From: Hermodice carunculata
Lineage: Eukaryota; Annelida; Polychaeta; Eunicida; Amphinomidae
Length of the DNA: 64,000 bases
Direction of reading: 5' to 3'
Assembly: GCA_964020975.1 (NCBI GenBank)
Contig: OZ026628.1
Span: forward strand, 66,796,689 to 66,860,688
Part shown: piece after piece, positions 25,820 to 39,835 of the stretch
Numbering within the stretch: position 1 is the stretch's first letter
Layout of the letters: each line of letters starts with the position of its first letter
The notes under the pieces: model-generated
Told to the model about the DNA's origin: nothing
What the model saw: only the letters and a program-made list of their open reading frames with translations
Databases searched by the model: none
Program-made: the position numbers and the translations under genes

Positions 25820-27610
25820 ATATAAACTAAGCAAAATTAATAACCCTCCGCTTAAATAATTTAATGGTACCCATACTTTTTTAGGTAATTTAAAGCTACG
25901 CACATGTGTGTGTAGCATAATCCTTTGATTACATCATGTGTAAAGATGAGCAGAGTTGGAGCCCATGCTTGACTGCACATGGGCTGAATGTGACACAAAG
26001 TCAAAAAGTGCACTTCGCAGAAAGGATCATGAGTGGTCTTTCCTGTCCCTGTTAGGACCCTCCTGACCATTGATTTTTCTCACCATACCTGTGTAATGTG
26101 GCCAGAAACTGTGCCAATCATGGGTATAAAGGCATGGGTTTTTTTCTGTCAGTTATGGATTCGCCATCACTGGTCAAACTGTAAACATCACCATGCCAAG
26201 GCTATCCAAAATGGACAGGGCAAGAGCCACAGGTCGCATTGAAGCCGGTGAAAGTTGCAGAGCTGTCGCATGGGCAATGGGTGTGAACCACAAATCCATC
26301 AATCAGTTGTTGAGAAAATACCAAAACACAAATGATGTTGCAGATTTACCATTCCCGGGAAGGCCAAAGCTGACCACCAGGCAACAAGACTGTTTCATCG
26401 TCAGTGCAGCACTGAGGAGTAGGAGCTGCACAGCTCCTGATATTTAGAGCCAGCTGGAGAGAGCCAATCCTCACCAAAGACGCATGTCCACCCAAACTGT
26501 TCGTAAAAGACTGCATGCTGCTGGTTTAAGGTCCCGGAGCATGGTGAAAAAGCAGCTTCTTACCCCATGTCACAAGGTTGCTTGGTTGCAGTGGACAAGA
26601 GAACATGTCCGTACAACACATGCAGGATGGAGCAATGTTCTCTTTACTGATGAGTGTCGCTTTTCCCTCCACAGTAGTGATGGACGTGTTGGTGCATGGA
26701 GATGGCGAGGGGAGAGACACGCTGCTTGTTGTGTTCAGCCCACAGTTGCATATGGAGGGGGCAGCATCATGGTCTGGGCTGGCATCTCTGCTAATGGCAA
26801 GATAAACCTCCTCATCATGAAAGGAAGAATGACAAGCAGACGGTACATAATGGATGTCCTGGAACCCCATGTTATTCCATATGCGGGTGCCATTGGAGAC
26901 AACTTCATGCTGATGCACGACAATGCCAGGCCACAAGTTTCAGCTGTGGTTCGTGATTACCTGGATAGTGAGAGTGTTGAGGTGATGGAATGGCCAGCAT
27001 GCTCACCTGACCTCAACCCGATTGAGCACCTGTGGAGCCATATGAAGAGAAATGTGTACCAGAAGATGGGTCCTAACTAACACTTCGCATATCTACGGCG
27101 TTATCTTCTGGAGGAGTGGGACAGTATACCTCAGGCACTTGTGAGAAAGATCGTCTACAGGATGCAAACACGCTGCCAACAGTGCATTGACAACCATGGT
27201 GGCTACACATCTTATTGAATGGACATTTAAAGGTGCTTTATGTGATACAGTGATGAGTCAATTTCTGCTCTATTGAACTCAGAAAATGCCTTAACTCTAA
27301 GTACAGTCTGTGGTAACTTTTGATGCAACCAAGCACCATCTGTGATAACTTCTGATGGGACTCTGCACTTAGTTCATATGCATGTTTTAGCGCTCTACAG
27401 GTACTCTTGCGAACTTGTGATTCAGACTTTGTCTGCTTATTAACACTGTGCAATGAAGCGTAACTTCATTTGATCAAAATTTCCTCTACAGATCTACTCT
27501 AAAGTGTATACAGAATAAAAGAAACATTGAATATATTCAAAATATGTGTTTGTTTTTTTTATATAAGAATTGCTTTTAGTGGAGGGTTATTAATTTTGCC
27601 TAGTTTATAT
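25820..27610 (+). mobile_element. Tc1/mariner superfamily DNA transposon (Tc1, DD34E), nearly complete
   Basis: Imperfect terminal inverted repeats of about 36 bp bound the element. The left one (25820-25856) is ATATAAACTAAGCAAAATTA and onward; the right one (27575-27610) is its reverse complement with about three mismatches. They sit almost symmetrically around the transposase, ~370 bp to the left and ~390 bp to the right. Exact outer ends are uncertain because the repeats lack the usual CAGT/CACTG start and the flanking TA is ambiguous. The element directly abuts minus-strand LINE debris on its right. Confidence 0.75.
26193..27218 (+). pseudogene. Tc1-type transposase, full length with two in-frame stops
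   Basis: One frame runs from ATG 26193 to TGA 27216-27218 (341 codons before the stop), the normal length for Tc1 transposases. It starts MPRLSKMDRARATGRIEAGE, a paired helix-turn-helix DNA-binding region with a GRPKLT linker (residues ~1-110). The DDE catalytic domain follows: D153 in LFTDECRF, D243 in MHDNARPQ and E278 in DLNPIEHLW, with 34 residues between the last two (DD34E). The only breaks seen are TAG at codon 85 (26445) and TAA at codon 296 (27078). No frameshift is apparent. It would cut and paste the element at TA sites if intact; as it stands it should be inactive. The low number of lesions implies fairly recent activity. Confidence 0.9.
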
Positions 27611-27611
27611 T

Positions 27612-29990
27612 TCCAATACTTTTTCTGAACTTGCATGGTCCATATATTTCACACCTGGGATACAAATGTAACTCTGCACCGGTTTTAATTCCATTGAACC
27701 TAGTAATACTTCAACCATGCTGAGCCATTGTATTGCTGCACCATCAATGTGGGAATATCTGGTCATCTGTTGCCAAAACAGATTTGCAAAAGCACAATAC
27801 TAAAATAAACGACGTGATGATTCTATGTGCTCATAACAAGGCTGTGTAAAATATCTTCCACAATGTTCCATCGGAAAAGTTTGACAGTCATGATCTTGGG
27901 AGAAATTAAATAGGGGTACCCATGGTGTCATTCTGGAGGCATCCATGACAACTTTTAAAGGTAACTTCTGCAATATTTCTACACGTTTGATTGAAAATGA
28001 ATGCCCCCATATAGAATTAGAGTAATCAATATGTGGCTGCATACAGGTTTTGTAAAAAGTTATCCGAGCATCTGTTGCAAAACTTTTTGAAAACAGCGAA
28101 GTGAAACATTGTGGTGGCTGACAGATGCGACTACCTTTGTCACATGGTCTTCCCAAGTAAGATGGCGATCCATTGTAACACCAAATAGTTTGTTGTTCTT
28201 GATATGAATGAGTGAACTACCATTCAGTGTGACATGTGTGTGCTCTTTGGGTAGGGTTTTTTGTTTCTTGTCTTGTTGAAATTATCATCGGTTTAGTTTT
28301 TTCTGTTACAAACTACTTTATTATTATCGCCCCAGTTTGTTAAAAACATCTCGCTCACAATTTAATTTCACTTCAAGCTCCTTGCGTTGCTGGCAAATGT
28401 GTGGATTATCGAGTCACCTGCACACATATCAAAGTCAATGTTTGTTTCTAATAGAAGATCATTCATAAAGAGTATGAATAAAAAGGGGGGCCAGTATGCT
28501 GCCTTAAGGTACTCCATGCAGCACTGAAAGTGCGTCGGAAAATGTTCCTTTAAAACATACAAACTGTTTCTGATTGCATAAATACGATTTAACGAACGCC
28601 ACAGATAAAGTATCACACCGATAGGCTTCCAGTATAATAATTAAGACATCCAATTTCACATGGTCGAAAGCCTTATGGAGGTGCAGAAACACACAAGTCT
28701 ATTAAGCAGATTAATGTCCATATTTCTGGTCCAAATGCCGCAAATATGTGCAAGGGACACTTGCATGAGTGAAATGAGTAAAATCCCGAATGTCCTGGGT
28801 CCACAATGGGATCTTGAATAAAAAACCCACAGAATGCATCACGAACATGGTGCTCCAATGTCTTACTTACAGTTGGCAGTATCGAGATAGGCCTCTAATA
28901 GGTTGCATTACACTTGTTTCCTGCCTGGTGTAGAGCAAAAACGCAAACTGTTTTCAACAGGTTGGAAACTTTCCAGATCTAATGCTCTTATTCAAAATGT
29001 TGGCGAGAGGTCCTGCTATTTCTGTTGCAGATTGTCTAACTTGTCTTGGGTCCAAGATAAGTCAGAAAACCAACCAGATTCCATTTTCATGAATTAGTTT
29101 AGTTACTCGTATTTATGTAATCTGGATAGCCCCATGGTATATGGAGATGACTAATACATGGATTCTTCGGAATGTGGAGACACACAGTAAGTATATACAA
29201 GACACACAGGACAACACAATTGTTGCTAATGTATATCAGTGAATACTCAGTGCAAATATCAAGACTTCATTGCATATAATATACACAATAGGCCAGTATG
29301 AATTCTTTAAAATGTGATAGTGAAAGAAAGCAGAACATGATCGCATGGTCAAAACTTGAGAGATGAGTAAGAACACCACTGTTAAGTACCAGGCCAGGAG
29401 AGTCAGTGATAATAAGATCAAGCAGGTTTCTTGAGTATTCAGTGGTTCTTGTTGGTTTCTCTATAAGCTGATATAGGTTCTGTTGAATTTGTAAGGCAGA
29501 GGAGCATGAAACCCAGGTCACTATTTTTATGTGAATTCCAGTTGGAGCATCTGTCATTAAAGTCGTCAGTGATAAGCAGAGAGTGTGGGTTACTTTCAAG
29601 GGTTATAGAGTTGGAGGTATTTAAAGACTCGAGGAATGCATCCCGTATTTCAGCAGGCTGGCCAGGAGGTTGATGATAATTTCCAATCAGTGCAATCCCA
29701 TGTTTTGTGGTTATCTCAACCCGGATGCATTCTGAATTAATATCCTCTAGGTCAGTGTGCCTTGGACATGGTAGCGAAGAATAGACTTATGTAAAGACCC
29801 TTTCTCCCAGCCCTGTGGGACATTCTCTTCCAAGAGGAGGTAGAAAGTTGTTGATGAAGTGGAATTGATCAGGGAATAAACACGCCATGCCAAGGTTCGG
29901 ACAGTAATAGCATCTATCGTTTTTGTTTGCGTTTATAAATGACGTTCATAAAGTTTACCCAAACTCTTAATACTGCTGACGTTAGAATAG
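27612..29990 (-). pseudogene. LINE with endonuclease and reverse transcriptase regions, decayed
   Basis: Minus-strand pieces appear in correct order from right to left. Endonuclease pieces come first: ALIGNYHQPPGQPAEIRDAF near 29680, LLITDDFNDR near 29560 (the GDFN-like block) and TEYSRNLLDLIITDSPGLVL at ~29400-29450. Reverse transcriptase follows: HLHKAFDHVKLDVL at ~28670, YLCNQKQFV, and GVP near 28504, then LFILFMNDLLLE and DFDMCAGDSIIH near 28420 (YxDD position reads CAGD). The thumb and C-terminal part includes FYKTCMQPHIDYSNSIWGH near 28040 and MDASRMTPWVPLF near 27930. Several frameshifts and stops separate these. The Tc1 element begins at its left edge and may have inserted into its 3' part. 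Confidence 0.8.
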
Positions 29991-32900
29991 CAAAGTGTTA
30001 AGTCATTTTTTTCACCGAGGTCCTTTTGGTCCTGGATTTGGATGCACATCAATGGGAATCTGAAAAACTGGCAGTATGCGTTGTTGACGCGTGAAACCAA
30101 ATAGAATCATGTGAAGCACAAGGAAAGGATTATTTCTGCTTTGGCAGTGTAGTTGGAGCTAAAATACTTACAGGGATTTGACCAACAGTTGGGAAAGTGC
30201 CAATTGCTACTCTATACTGATCGATGGTAATCCCCATAAGGAATGACAGGTGGGAAGGTAGAAACTACATTAATGTGGAATGAATGCTGAAAGGCCAGAA
30301 TTGGATAACTGTAGACAGTGGTTAATTTGGATGTGCGTTAAGAGATAGGCTGGGACATGTGTGGTGTAGTTTATGGGTGATAGGTGTGTGGAAAGATTCG
30401 GATGATAACCATGATAAAAAAACAAATAACACAAAAATAAAGGAAGAACACAAAAAATATCAGAGGACACAGCATGATTGTAAAAAAATAATTGTAAGTG
30501 TCCTAAACTTGACCATACCACGATTTACCAACGGATGTATTTACACTACCAGACTAGACACCTAATCTAAATCAAGTGCATGAATACTTTACCAGATACA
30601 TCATGAGCTTGTAGCACGTCATAATAATTATAGTAATAACAAGACCCTGAGTTCACCAATTTTCGACCAGCAGCACACCAGTAGAGATATAATAATGGAT
30701 AAACGTTTGATGCAACTTAAGGCATGACACCATCATGCAAAGAGGCCCTTAAATGAATATACTGGCTACGCACAGGCTACATTGGCTACTATGTTAGCTG
30801 TTCATGAAAACCACTGCCTGAAAAACTGTAATGTGCCAGTCAAGTTTCATATTTTGTGTTATAACTAAATGTATCGGGAAAAATAAAAACCTTTCACAAG
30901 CGAGGCAGAGGTGATGTTGTTTACCGTCTCAGTACGTTAAATGTATACAACTGATCAGAGACGAAAAGGTTTTATATACCAAAACAAATTTTATAGTCTG
31001 TTTTTGCATACGTGTATTAAAAAAGTTAAACACGAGTATTACGCTGTATTACAAAGTAACAAAACATAATAATATAACAGGTACAAATTGTGCACCATGG
31101 GCACTGCTCATCACAGTGTAAGTTTCAGCGAGAAAGTGCAATATGTCAAACCTACATACATGAATTTGATAACTTAAACGCAAACATTTTGCTCCATTAC
31201 AAGGCTACAATACGATGCCATACAAAAAGTACAAATCCAGGATCATGGGCACTGCTTAAACTATAACACCGGCTTAGGGACTAAGAGACATGGAAGCTAG
31301 CCAATTTTAGAAAGTTAAAAAATGCGTTGTGGTATCGATCAGTAACTCCACTCCAGGAACATGGTCTAGAAATGAAAAGGGTAGAAGCAAGCAATGTTTG
31401 TAAACAGGGGTTCGTTGCATCCATATAGACTTCAAAGTTTGGTGTACAACACGCGTCTTTTATTAGCCACATGTGAGCAGACAGGTATCCACATGCCTTG
31501 CTTTGGGAACATGGACATAGATCCGGTCAGGTTTCCGTAGTCTTGCTGATATGTGCGCACGGCTGGCACGATATAGATTTGCCAAAGACCATTGTAAGTT
31601 GATTTAGAAACGTTTCTGAAGACTTTGAAAACAGACTAAGACTTTCAATGCATGAAAATAGATGGTCAGCAGGTTAGTGGGCGACTTGCCGAATATCCCC
31701 CCCCCAACACCCCCCCCCTCCCTCGAATGTTGAGGTCTACCCTTGGTCATAGTTAACAATGGTTTCAAAGGTGACATTTTGCCTGTTGCTCACACTCCTG
31801 GTCCCTATTTATAAAATATTTGCCAAATGTCTACATAAGACAGTAATGCATTAAATGGTGACAGCTGTGTGTAATGGTTCATAAACAATTGAAGTTTATG
31901 TTATAGCATTCGTAGCCATAAGACTCTTCAATTCCGATTCTACTATTCTAATTTAGAGTGGATAGATTATTCTAATATGTAACATTTACAAGACATAATA
32001 TTGGCTGAATCAGGATTTTGTTGCAATGGTTATTTCCGTTTTTTTAATGATTAGGTCGTTTTTTAAATGACAATATTGTGTTTTACATAATAATTTGGTG
32101 TGGAGCTACTCAACAACATTTGTTTCCAAGTTTTCTAGAATGTTGCGTAACATCCTTGAAAATTACAATAAAGGCCCTGTATCTTAAGCTGCGCTCAGAC
32201 CGGGAGCAATGCTGAGAACATGAATGCTCGGCAGTGGGAACATAATAAATTACCCCAGGCTCACCCATTTGGTCTGTCCGCTTGATGTGCAAGTGTGGTA
32301 TCGTGTCTGATCTCGAACACAGCCACTTAAGTTTTCTTGATGTAGTTTATATCCATGGTCACTTTTACACTCTTTTTTTCTGTTTCCGGAAGAAATGCAT
32401 CAGAGAAGCTACAAGCAATCATTGCGAAGAATGAACAATCTATTGATGTGGAACCCGTCATCAGAGCTAAAAGGCTTACCCTGGTTGTTGCCTATAATCT
32501 TCATTCACATGCTGATTCCATGGGAGAACAGAGCCATTATCTTTTTGAATGCCCTGGCTAATATAAACTTGCTGATATAGCACACAGGAGACCCCCAATT
32601 GTATATAATTAGTCTCTCATTCATCTCATATTTCATCAATGAGGGTGATGGACTCAACACTGGTACAGGTTTGATGTATAGGATTGGTTCACAGTACTGT
32701 CTTTGTTACCAAATGAAAACTTTGTCCTAACCCTTCTGGTACTTTAGCTCTGCAGCCCGGCAGTTTTATACCTATCTTTAAGTCGAAAATGTCTATCTTT
32801 CTGTGAAAAAAAGAACAAATACTACAAGTCTCGTTAATTTTTTTTTATTTGTAGTTCAAGAATTGCAAATGTTACAAAATGTGCCCTTGTCTCCAGTGAT

Positions 32901-35100
32901 CCATGGTCTGTTGTCTCCCTGGTGCCGTGTCATACTCGACAAACACACGTCAAATTTACTGCAAAAGGTCTGGCGTCATCTGGTAGTCGTTGAACAAAAG
33001 GAATGCAATGATAAATTGTTTAATTTTGTAAGAAACGTTTTGATACCCAGTGTTGGTTCTCACATTAGTAGGATTGCTGTTTTCATTTGCGTTTTTGCTC
33101 GCATTATTTGGGCTTATGCTTGGGAGCCATGTACGGCACATAGAACAACTAAGCACAGTTCCAATGACATGCCGTGCATGCACAGGACAGCACACGTTAT
33201 GTGCTTACAGAGCAGTATGTACATGCCATGCTCTTTAAGTAGAAAATTAGATGTCAACATTTGACAAATTTAAACTCGATTTTGCAGACTATTCTTCGTG
33301 GATTTTGTTGCAAAATTTGAACTTAGTCAACATATGCTGCATCTTTGTCTTATTTAGGCCAATATTGAGCCAGTTTGATGTTTCAAAGGTCATGTATTAT
33401 TAAACATTACTGACGATATGCAGTGCAAAATTTAAAGTGATATTTGCATAGGATTACAAACAAGGAAGAATATTTGGAGAACGGCCATGGAAATTACTGA
33501 TTGTTTAAGAAAGTCATCATTACCTCAATTTCTGTGCAATTCTCGGGGTCCATAGTCAAAAAAAGCAACCAACCACAATCCAACTATATAGACATGGTAA
33601 ACACAACAAATGTTTGTATATCGGAAAGGGGTCATATTAGCAGCCGTATCTGTGCGTTGATGTGATTCATCCATAACAACATTTCTGGGCAATTTACGAC
33701 AACATATCAAACATTTCAGCATATGTGTCCCGAAATATAAATGCATATGCATATTGAGTGGCGAGCATTATCCATGTAGCTGCAAAATTGCCAGATGCTT
33801 AACTATAATTGCAAGGATGAGGAAAAAAAACTGTCATTGGCAGCAGCCTCCATTTTTTGTCTGGCATGGTCTATCGTTGCTAGTATGGGTCTGTGTCTAT
33901 GGCTCCAATGTTGAATCGCGATGGCCTACACACAGACTAAACATTTCACCATTTTGGTTTCATACAGATATGGTTTAGTTTCCAGCCTACAGCAAACCTC
34001 ACATCTTTTCGCCGACATGGGTCATTTTAAACAGTTCAAGAAATTTTGGTCTACGGTCATACTCGGCGGTTCTCTTTGTTCTAGTGAAATAAATTGCATT
34101 CCCTTTGGCATTATATTTTCCTGTCTTTGTTCGGTAAATTGCGAAATATTGACGTGTGCTTAGGGCAAAGTTGAGTGATCACCACATCCGTATCTGAAAA
34201 AATTAATGTGATGGTCCATTTTTTAAACTTCGAAGTTTATAGAATAGTATAGTTTATTTCATATGTTCATTGGAATTTCGAGACAAATAATCTATTGGTA
34301 TTAATTTTCGGAGTGAAGTCTGCAGATGGAACACTAATTGAACAATCAACAATCCCGCAAAGTTCGGGTTTTTTCAATGTCATATTTGGTAGCCATGTAA
34401 TATTTAAACAGAGATCAAACACTCCCAATTAAAATCTCAAGGGAAGACCAGCCACATAATATAAGCAAGTTTAATTTTCATCGTGTTGTCTTTGAGTTGT
34501 CACATGGGACAAATATTCATATGGATATGTGTTCCACCTAGAGGTCAAGGACCCAGGTTTCCAATCCGAGGCAAGGTCTTACATGGTTACCTTTCGAGGC
34601 GAACCTTGAAGGAAGTTGGAAAAAAAGTATTTCAAAATTCATTACCAGAAATGGAATCATTGAAGGCATACAGTCTGATTACTGGAGGGTATAGCCAATT
34701 CACATGAAGATTGCCTCAGATGAGTTATCCCTGAACTGTAGCAATGACCATGCGACACGGTCATATACACTCTGTATATAAATTTCTTTGATTTGAGACT
34801 GTGTCTGTCGCCCTGCTCTTATGTCTTTTCAGATTCTGAGGAATCATAAAAATACTAGCCATGATGATTTCTTCTGAGCAATAATTGCTTGTTGTAATGA
34901 GACAATTATGCAGAAAATCTGCAATTTCTGCAGTATATATACATAGTAATGACACAATAGGCAGTCGTCAATAATACACAAATTTGGTATACAAGAACAT
35001 TTGATATATCCGTCTGACAGTTTTTGATAACAGTGCTTATTTTTTTCAATGTCATAGGTTGTAACAGACACTCTAATAGCTATGTCGCATCGCCTTAGAT
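29990..35100. other. No gene recognised
   Basis: The longest frame (32803-33264, 153 codons, +) starts in a lysine-rich stretch, has no domain I recognise and no splice or promoter context. C-runs lie at about 31699-31723. A phrase ending CATGGGCACTGCT occurs at ~31095 and ~31245, suggesting a faint 150-bp tandem duplication. No reverse transcriptase or transposase motif was seen. Confidence 0.5.
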
Positions 35101-37860
35101 ATAATTATTTAACAAAAGAGTAAACCACCTACTTTCAAAGGGTTTAGAAATGAAAATAAAGTTATAAGCAAATTGATCATGAAAACAAGCGAAAAGACCT
35201 ACTTTAGCAACACACAGTGGAGAGGCAAACGTTTCACCACATTGCAAAGCACCTGACACACAAACCACAATAAGGGCTTCGCAAAAGGAATACCTATCTC
35301 AGATTATTGGGATAACCTAAACAAATAAGTTACCTGATTTCCCTTATTTTCAAATCCCGGACATTCAAAGAAAATACTCAAAAAGACACATACAATATCC
35401 TAGTATTCAAGAGCACTACAGATCTGTCATGTGTCACATGTCCACACGTAGAATCAATATAAGGAAAATACAAATATCAATGGGGGATGTTCTCTGAAGG
35501 CTACAATTCTTTCCAAGCGTAGTAGCCTACCCGAGGACACCGAATATATTGTGACACTTTCATGCAATACAGATTAACATTGTGCATTATTAGTAAACCT
35601 TTCACGTGATGAAAGGTATGTATGTATGTATGTATGTATGTATGTATGTATGTATGTATGTATGTATGTATGCATGTATATGTATGTATGCATGCACAAA
35701 ATAACACAGCTGGTTTCCACTACTTCAAAAAAATTGTTATAGGTGTATTTCTCCAGGCAGTTCAACCTCAGTAATAGCAGTTTCATCTGATACATAAATG
35801 TGCTGTATTGAGTGTCACTCAATATATTTGCCAATGTTAAAGGCAAATAATTAAGTCAGCTGATCAAACTATGCAAAAGCAATTGATGGTGCACATATCT
35901 GGTCACCCCTCCTGTAGAGACACAGCCTGCGCCCTCTGTGTTAGATGTCTTCCTGTTGCACTAACGTTTGAATAAAGAAAATCAAGTAAAATAAATTGCT
36001 TTACCATTACAATGAATACACACACAAATTCACCTTAACTTGCTAGACAAAAACTCAATTGAGCAACAAATAATACTCACGCTCATATATTGAAAGATAT
36101 ATTGACAGATTACATGTGCAATCAAAGAACTTTAAAAAATAAGTTATACGTTTTAGAATGTCTGGTATACTTGAATGGCAAACTAAACTCTCTTTGATAT
36201 CCAACCAGCTGATCGTACGATGGTATATTCTCCATTTTCAAAAGATTTCTTTAGCAACAGACACACATTGTATATGTACTGCATTGTTCCCTTTCAGCTG
36301 AACACATATAGAAGATACAAGACATACTTATATTCACAACTGTAGTCCTGGTAACCAGATCAAGTGCCGTATTTTCTTCTCTTTTATTACAGAAAAAGGG
36401 ACTAAATTTCTAACAAGTCTGCATCGGTTCAAATGGTCTACAAACGTCAGTACCAGTGTGTATTTCATATATGAACATTTATGTCAAGTCTTCCAACACT
36501 TCCATGCCACCAATGCCAAGAGTCTGGAATATCTAATTTTTGAATCTGGCTGCAACATTACTGCACAGTTTTGGCTCTACATTAACACACTTTTCTTTTT
36601 TTTTTCAGATATTATTGACCCGATGCAATACTTGCATTAGTTGTCATGCACCAGTTAGATTGGAAATATAAATGACAGATTTAACGATATACATGGTTTA
36701 ACAACTGCTCACAGCTGTACTTCTGAATGACCAAAAGTGTGGTTGAAAAAATATCTTATATACTATTTAGGTTCAAGGTGATTAGATATACAAATTATGT
36801 TATGACAACAAATTTGGTATGGTTTTCATTGTTTTCAGTGTTGCTTTAATTTATTCCACCAAATGATTTGAAAGTATTGTAAAATAGTATGACATAGTAA
36901 TTCAATCAGTTTTTTTTTCTGAAACGTGCTCGCCATTTTTTTTTAATATTCAGATTAATGAAAAACTTTTGCGCGTTATTTTCATCACTGCCTTATGATG
37001 CTTCCTGAATTTTAAATTAATTAGGCAATATCATAATTAAAGTGAATACACAATTCAGTTGGCATGCTAAACTTGTTTTTCATTTCAATGTGCTTTACTT
37101 GTTGTGTTTGGCATGACCATGAGATTATGTTTTTTGTCATTTCTCACTTTTTAAACCAAACTCCATCCTTGAAAACTTTGTTCCTTACTTTGGTGGAAGT
37201 TTTAAAAATGTGTCTTACATGTGGACAATATAAACAGTCTAATTCACCCTGACTAAATGCACTAAAATATAAACGATAACACCAAAAATGGATACTGTCG
37301 CGTCAGACACATACTTTATCGAAGAGGTATATTGTTACCTGAGAAATATACTGTTGCAATTCATCTTGTAAGTTGAATCCGATACATATACGACAGTATA
37401 TTGCAAAGGCAGCAATGATTGCAGAATAGAATACACAAGCAGGAGTTTGTGTCCATTGGCACACACGTACGGGATATCAAAGAGAAAAGAAAAGGAAATC
37501 TTTAACCTCAACACAAATAGATTTTACCATTACTATATTTGAAAGTGGATCTGGCGATATAGGTTTGCCGAAACATATGTTCTTATAACAACTATCATTT
37601 ACTTCGGATGTGTAGAAAGAGAAAGCAGAACTGACCCGATTTCTCGATGGAGAATTTGCATATTTTTGCCGCATAATTTGTTTTTTATTCAACTTCCTTT
37701 CAAGAATCACTATTATGATGTCTCAGCGACGCAAAATCAGTCACAGGAGATGAACCTAAGGATTAAACTGCTGTCTCAACATACAAAAAATTAAACTGTT
37801 ATGGGGTTCCCAGAAATCTTAATTTGGTTGCATTATAAAGATTAAGGCCTACATTTTTTT
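35100..37860 (+). repeat. Segmental duplication, copy A
   Basis: This block is collinear, same orientation, with copy B at ~41.7-46.7 kb. Matching stretches are 35375-35600 with 41735-41990 (shared CATGCAATACAGATTAACAT), the TATG microsatellites, 35840-35960 with 44545-44690 (shared GGTGCACATA), 36030-36310 with 44745-45005 (shared AAAAACTCAATT), and 37300-37840 with 46170-46680 (shared GACAGTATATT-like, ACTATCATTTACT, CAAAATCAGTCACA, GGGTTCC). Divergence is high, so the event is old. The left boundary is not defined. Nothing coding was recognised inside. Confidence 0.8.
35616..35694. repeat. (TATG)n tetranucleotide microsatellite, copy A
   Basis: About 19 TATG units with two CATG variants near the right end. 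It lies at the equivalent position to the tract at 42069-42138. Confidence 0.95.
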
Positions 37861-37869
37861 GTTGAGTGA

Positions 37870-39500
37870 AAAAATGTCGATGTGTTGTTTATTCCCAGAA
37901 GGAGACCCAAAAGCTCAACTTTGCCTCTGCAAATCTATCCTTGGCATTCAGGCACCTAGGTTCTCCTAGCACTCCTGCTGCTGCTAAACACAGCGATCCC
38001 CTAGTGTCCATATGTCCATCACTTTGTGTGCCTTTTCCAACCATTTCAGATCCCTCTCATGCACTGATATTACATCCAATACATATGGCATGCCTAGGAC
38101 TACTACCCTTTTCACAAAGCGGTCTCCCTGTGAATAATCTATTCCAACTATTTACAGTGGTAAGGCACTTAACACCTTTAGTTCCATTGCTTTTCTGCCT
38201 GGTTATATCATAATGATATTGAAACATCCCCTGACCTTTAGGTTTATTGCTAACGTCCAAGCATTCATAATCATCTACATCTCTTACCTTAATGACATTT
38301 TCCTGCCCTTCTGGCAGTTTACACTGTTTAACTATACACTTCTCTCCCTGCTCTGGTTCAAACCTAGAATCATGGACTTATATATTGTCCATTTTCTCCA
38401 TGCTATCCGAGAAAAATTAAACATTTTTCTCCTCCATGTCATCCATAAATACAACATCCTCTGCAATGCATAGCTGCACACCTTTCAAATATCCCAAAAT
38501 ACCACACACCTTTCAACTCCTCTTTCTTGCAAGTTTTACTGTTTGAGACAAGATAAAACATGATGATTCTTCTGACTGCATGTTCACCATTCGAAATCTT
38601 CCTCAGCATACCTCTTCTTTCAGCTGCCATCATCAGTCCTCTGTACTCAGACGTTACATGCAGAAATTTCCTAATGTTTTATGTTATTGTCATTCCTCGA
38701 CTCTGATCAAGATACCTAATTAAGCTCTCCTTTACAATTTATGTTATCTTCACTTGTTTCCCCACCTTTGGTTATTACCTTGTCTCTAATGCATTGTTGA
38801 GAAAACCACCACATACTTTCCTACAATTTCTTTGGTCCTTTCCAGATAAACTCATTCGAAATGCCATCTGGTTTTGAAGACTTCCCAAATTATATGTGAT
38901 CTACTGCTAATTTTACCTCCACCTTTCTTACACACTTCCCATATCTCCTGGGTAAACTTTAACAAGGCCATTAGTGATTCTCATGCATCAAACTCTTCCC
39001 AGGTTTGCCAGTAGTGCTTCCCTTTCCACAATTTTCCTTCAACTACTGTGCCCTAAAGAGCCACTTTATTGACTGAAACATTTTCCTTCTCTGAACCTGT
39101 TTCCACAATATGGCTAATGAACATACCTCACCCGTCATTAAACTTTTTCCTATTTTCCTCATTCTGCTTTGCCCTACTATCTGCCTTCATGCTTTTTCCT
39201 TTATCCCCCTTACCCCAACATACCCCCTGGAGTAAATGCTATCACATTCTTCTTCCTTTTCTTTCTAGGTACTGTCAAGCTATATTTTTTCCCTCCTCAC
39301 CCCAATTACCCTTTTCAACTCAGAACCAATGATGTACCCTTTCTTGTCACATACTACTTCCTTTCCATCTCCATGATCTCTTGGCACTATCATATATCTT
39401 TTTACACAAATCAGGCATGCCTTGAACATCAAATGGCTCTGAATATAAATTAATCTCTTTCCATTCGTTCAAACTCTTTAAGAGAATCAGACAAATAAAA
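37870..39500 (-). pseudogene. Decayed LINE (R1/RTE-like?) reverse transcriptase and thumb region
   Basis: On the minus strand, pieces resembling a non-LTR reverse transcriptase appear in order: an upstream connector near 39000-38850, a VVFMDDMEEKN piece near 38440 (at the YxDD position), a VRDVDDYECLDVS piece near 38240 (the 'KYLGV' position), and VISVHERDLKWLEKAHKVMD near 38030. The last matches the 'GMEVVSVxxxDLxxLExxQ' block after the palm. Many frame changes occur, and no single frame exceeds ~115 codons. The call rests on motif order and is moderate; the clade is unknown. Confidence 0.5.
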
Positions 39501-39546
39501 TTGACATGAGATAGAAAAAAATGGAGTAACACCTAAACAACCTTCC

Positions 39547-39548
<2 letters not shown>

Positions 39549-39594
<46 letters not shown>
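39549..39594. repeat. (AT)n microsatellite
   Basis: 46 bases of uninterrupted AT repeats between LINE debris and the decayed Tc1 element. Confidence 0.95.
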
Positions 39595-39596
<2 letters not shown>

Positions 39597-39835
39597 ATCA
39601 ATCCCATTTCAGTTTTGCATATCTCAACAAAATGATAGCCCAGTAAACAAATTTCTGGCACTTCTGCATCTAATAAATTATAACCCAGGGAACACTCAAA
39701 AAATGAAAAAGCTTGATAGCATGGTGAGACGGACATCACAGCAGGATTACCACAGTAATTATGAACTACTGCTTGGGTGAGGAGGATCCTGTGATGCTTA
39801 ATGTATTGGCGGGCCCCTTGTGGTATCTTTAATGG

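Noticed and set aside
26526-26936. 136-codon minus-strand frame within the Tc1 element
   Set aside because: Antisense shadow of the transposase coding sequence.
32803-33264. 153-codon plus-strand frame as a possible host gene
   Set aside because: No domain, signal or family feature is visible, a lysine/threonine-rich start is followed by patchy hydrophobic sequence, and there is no supporting context.
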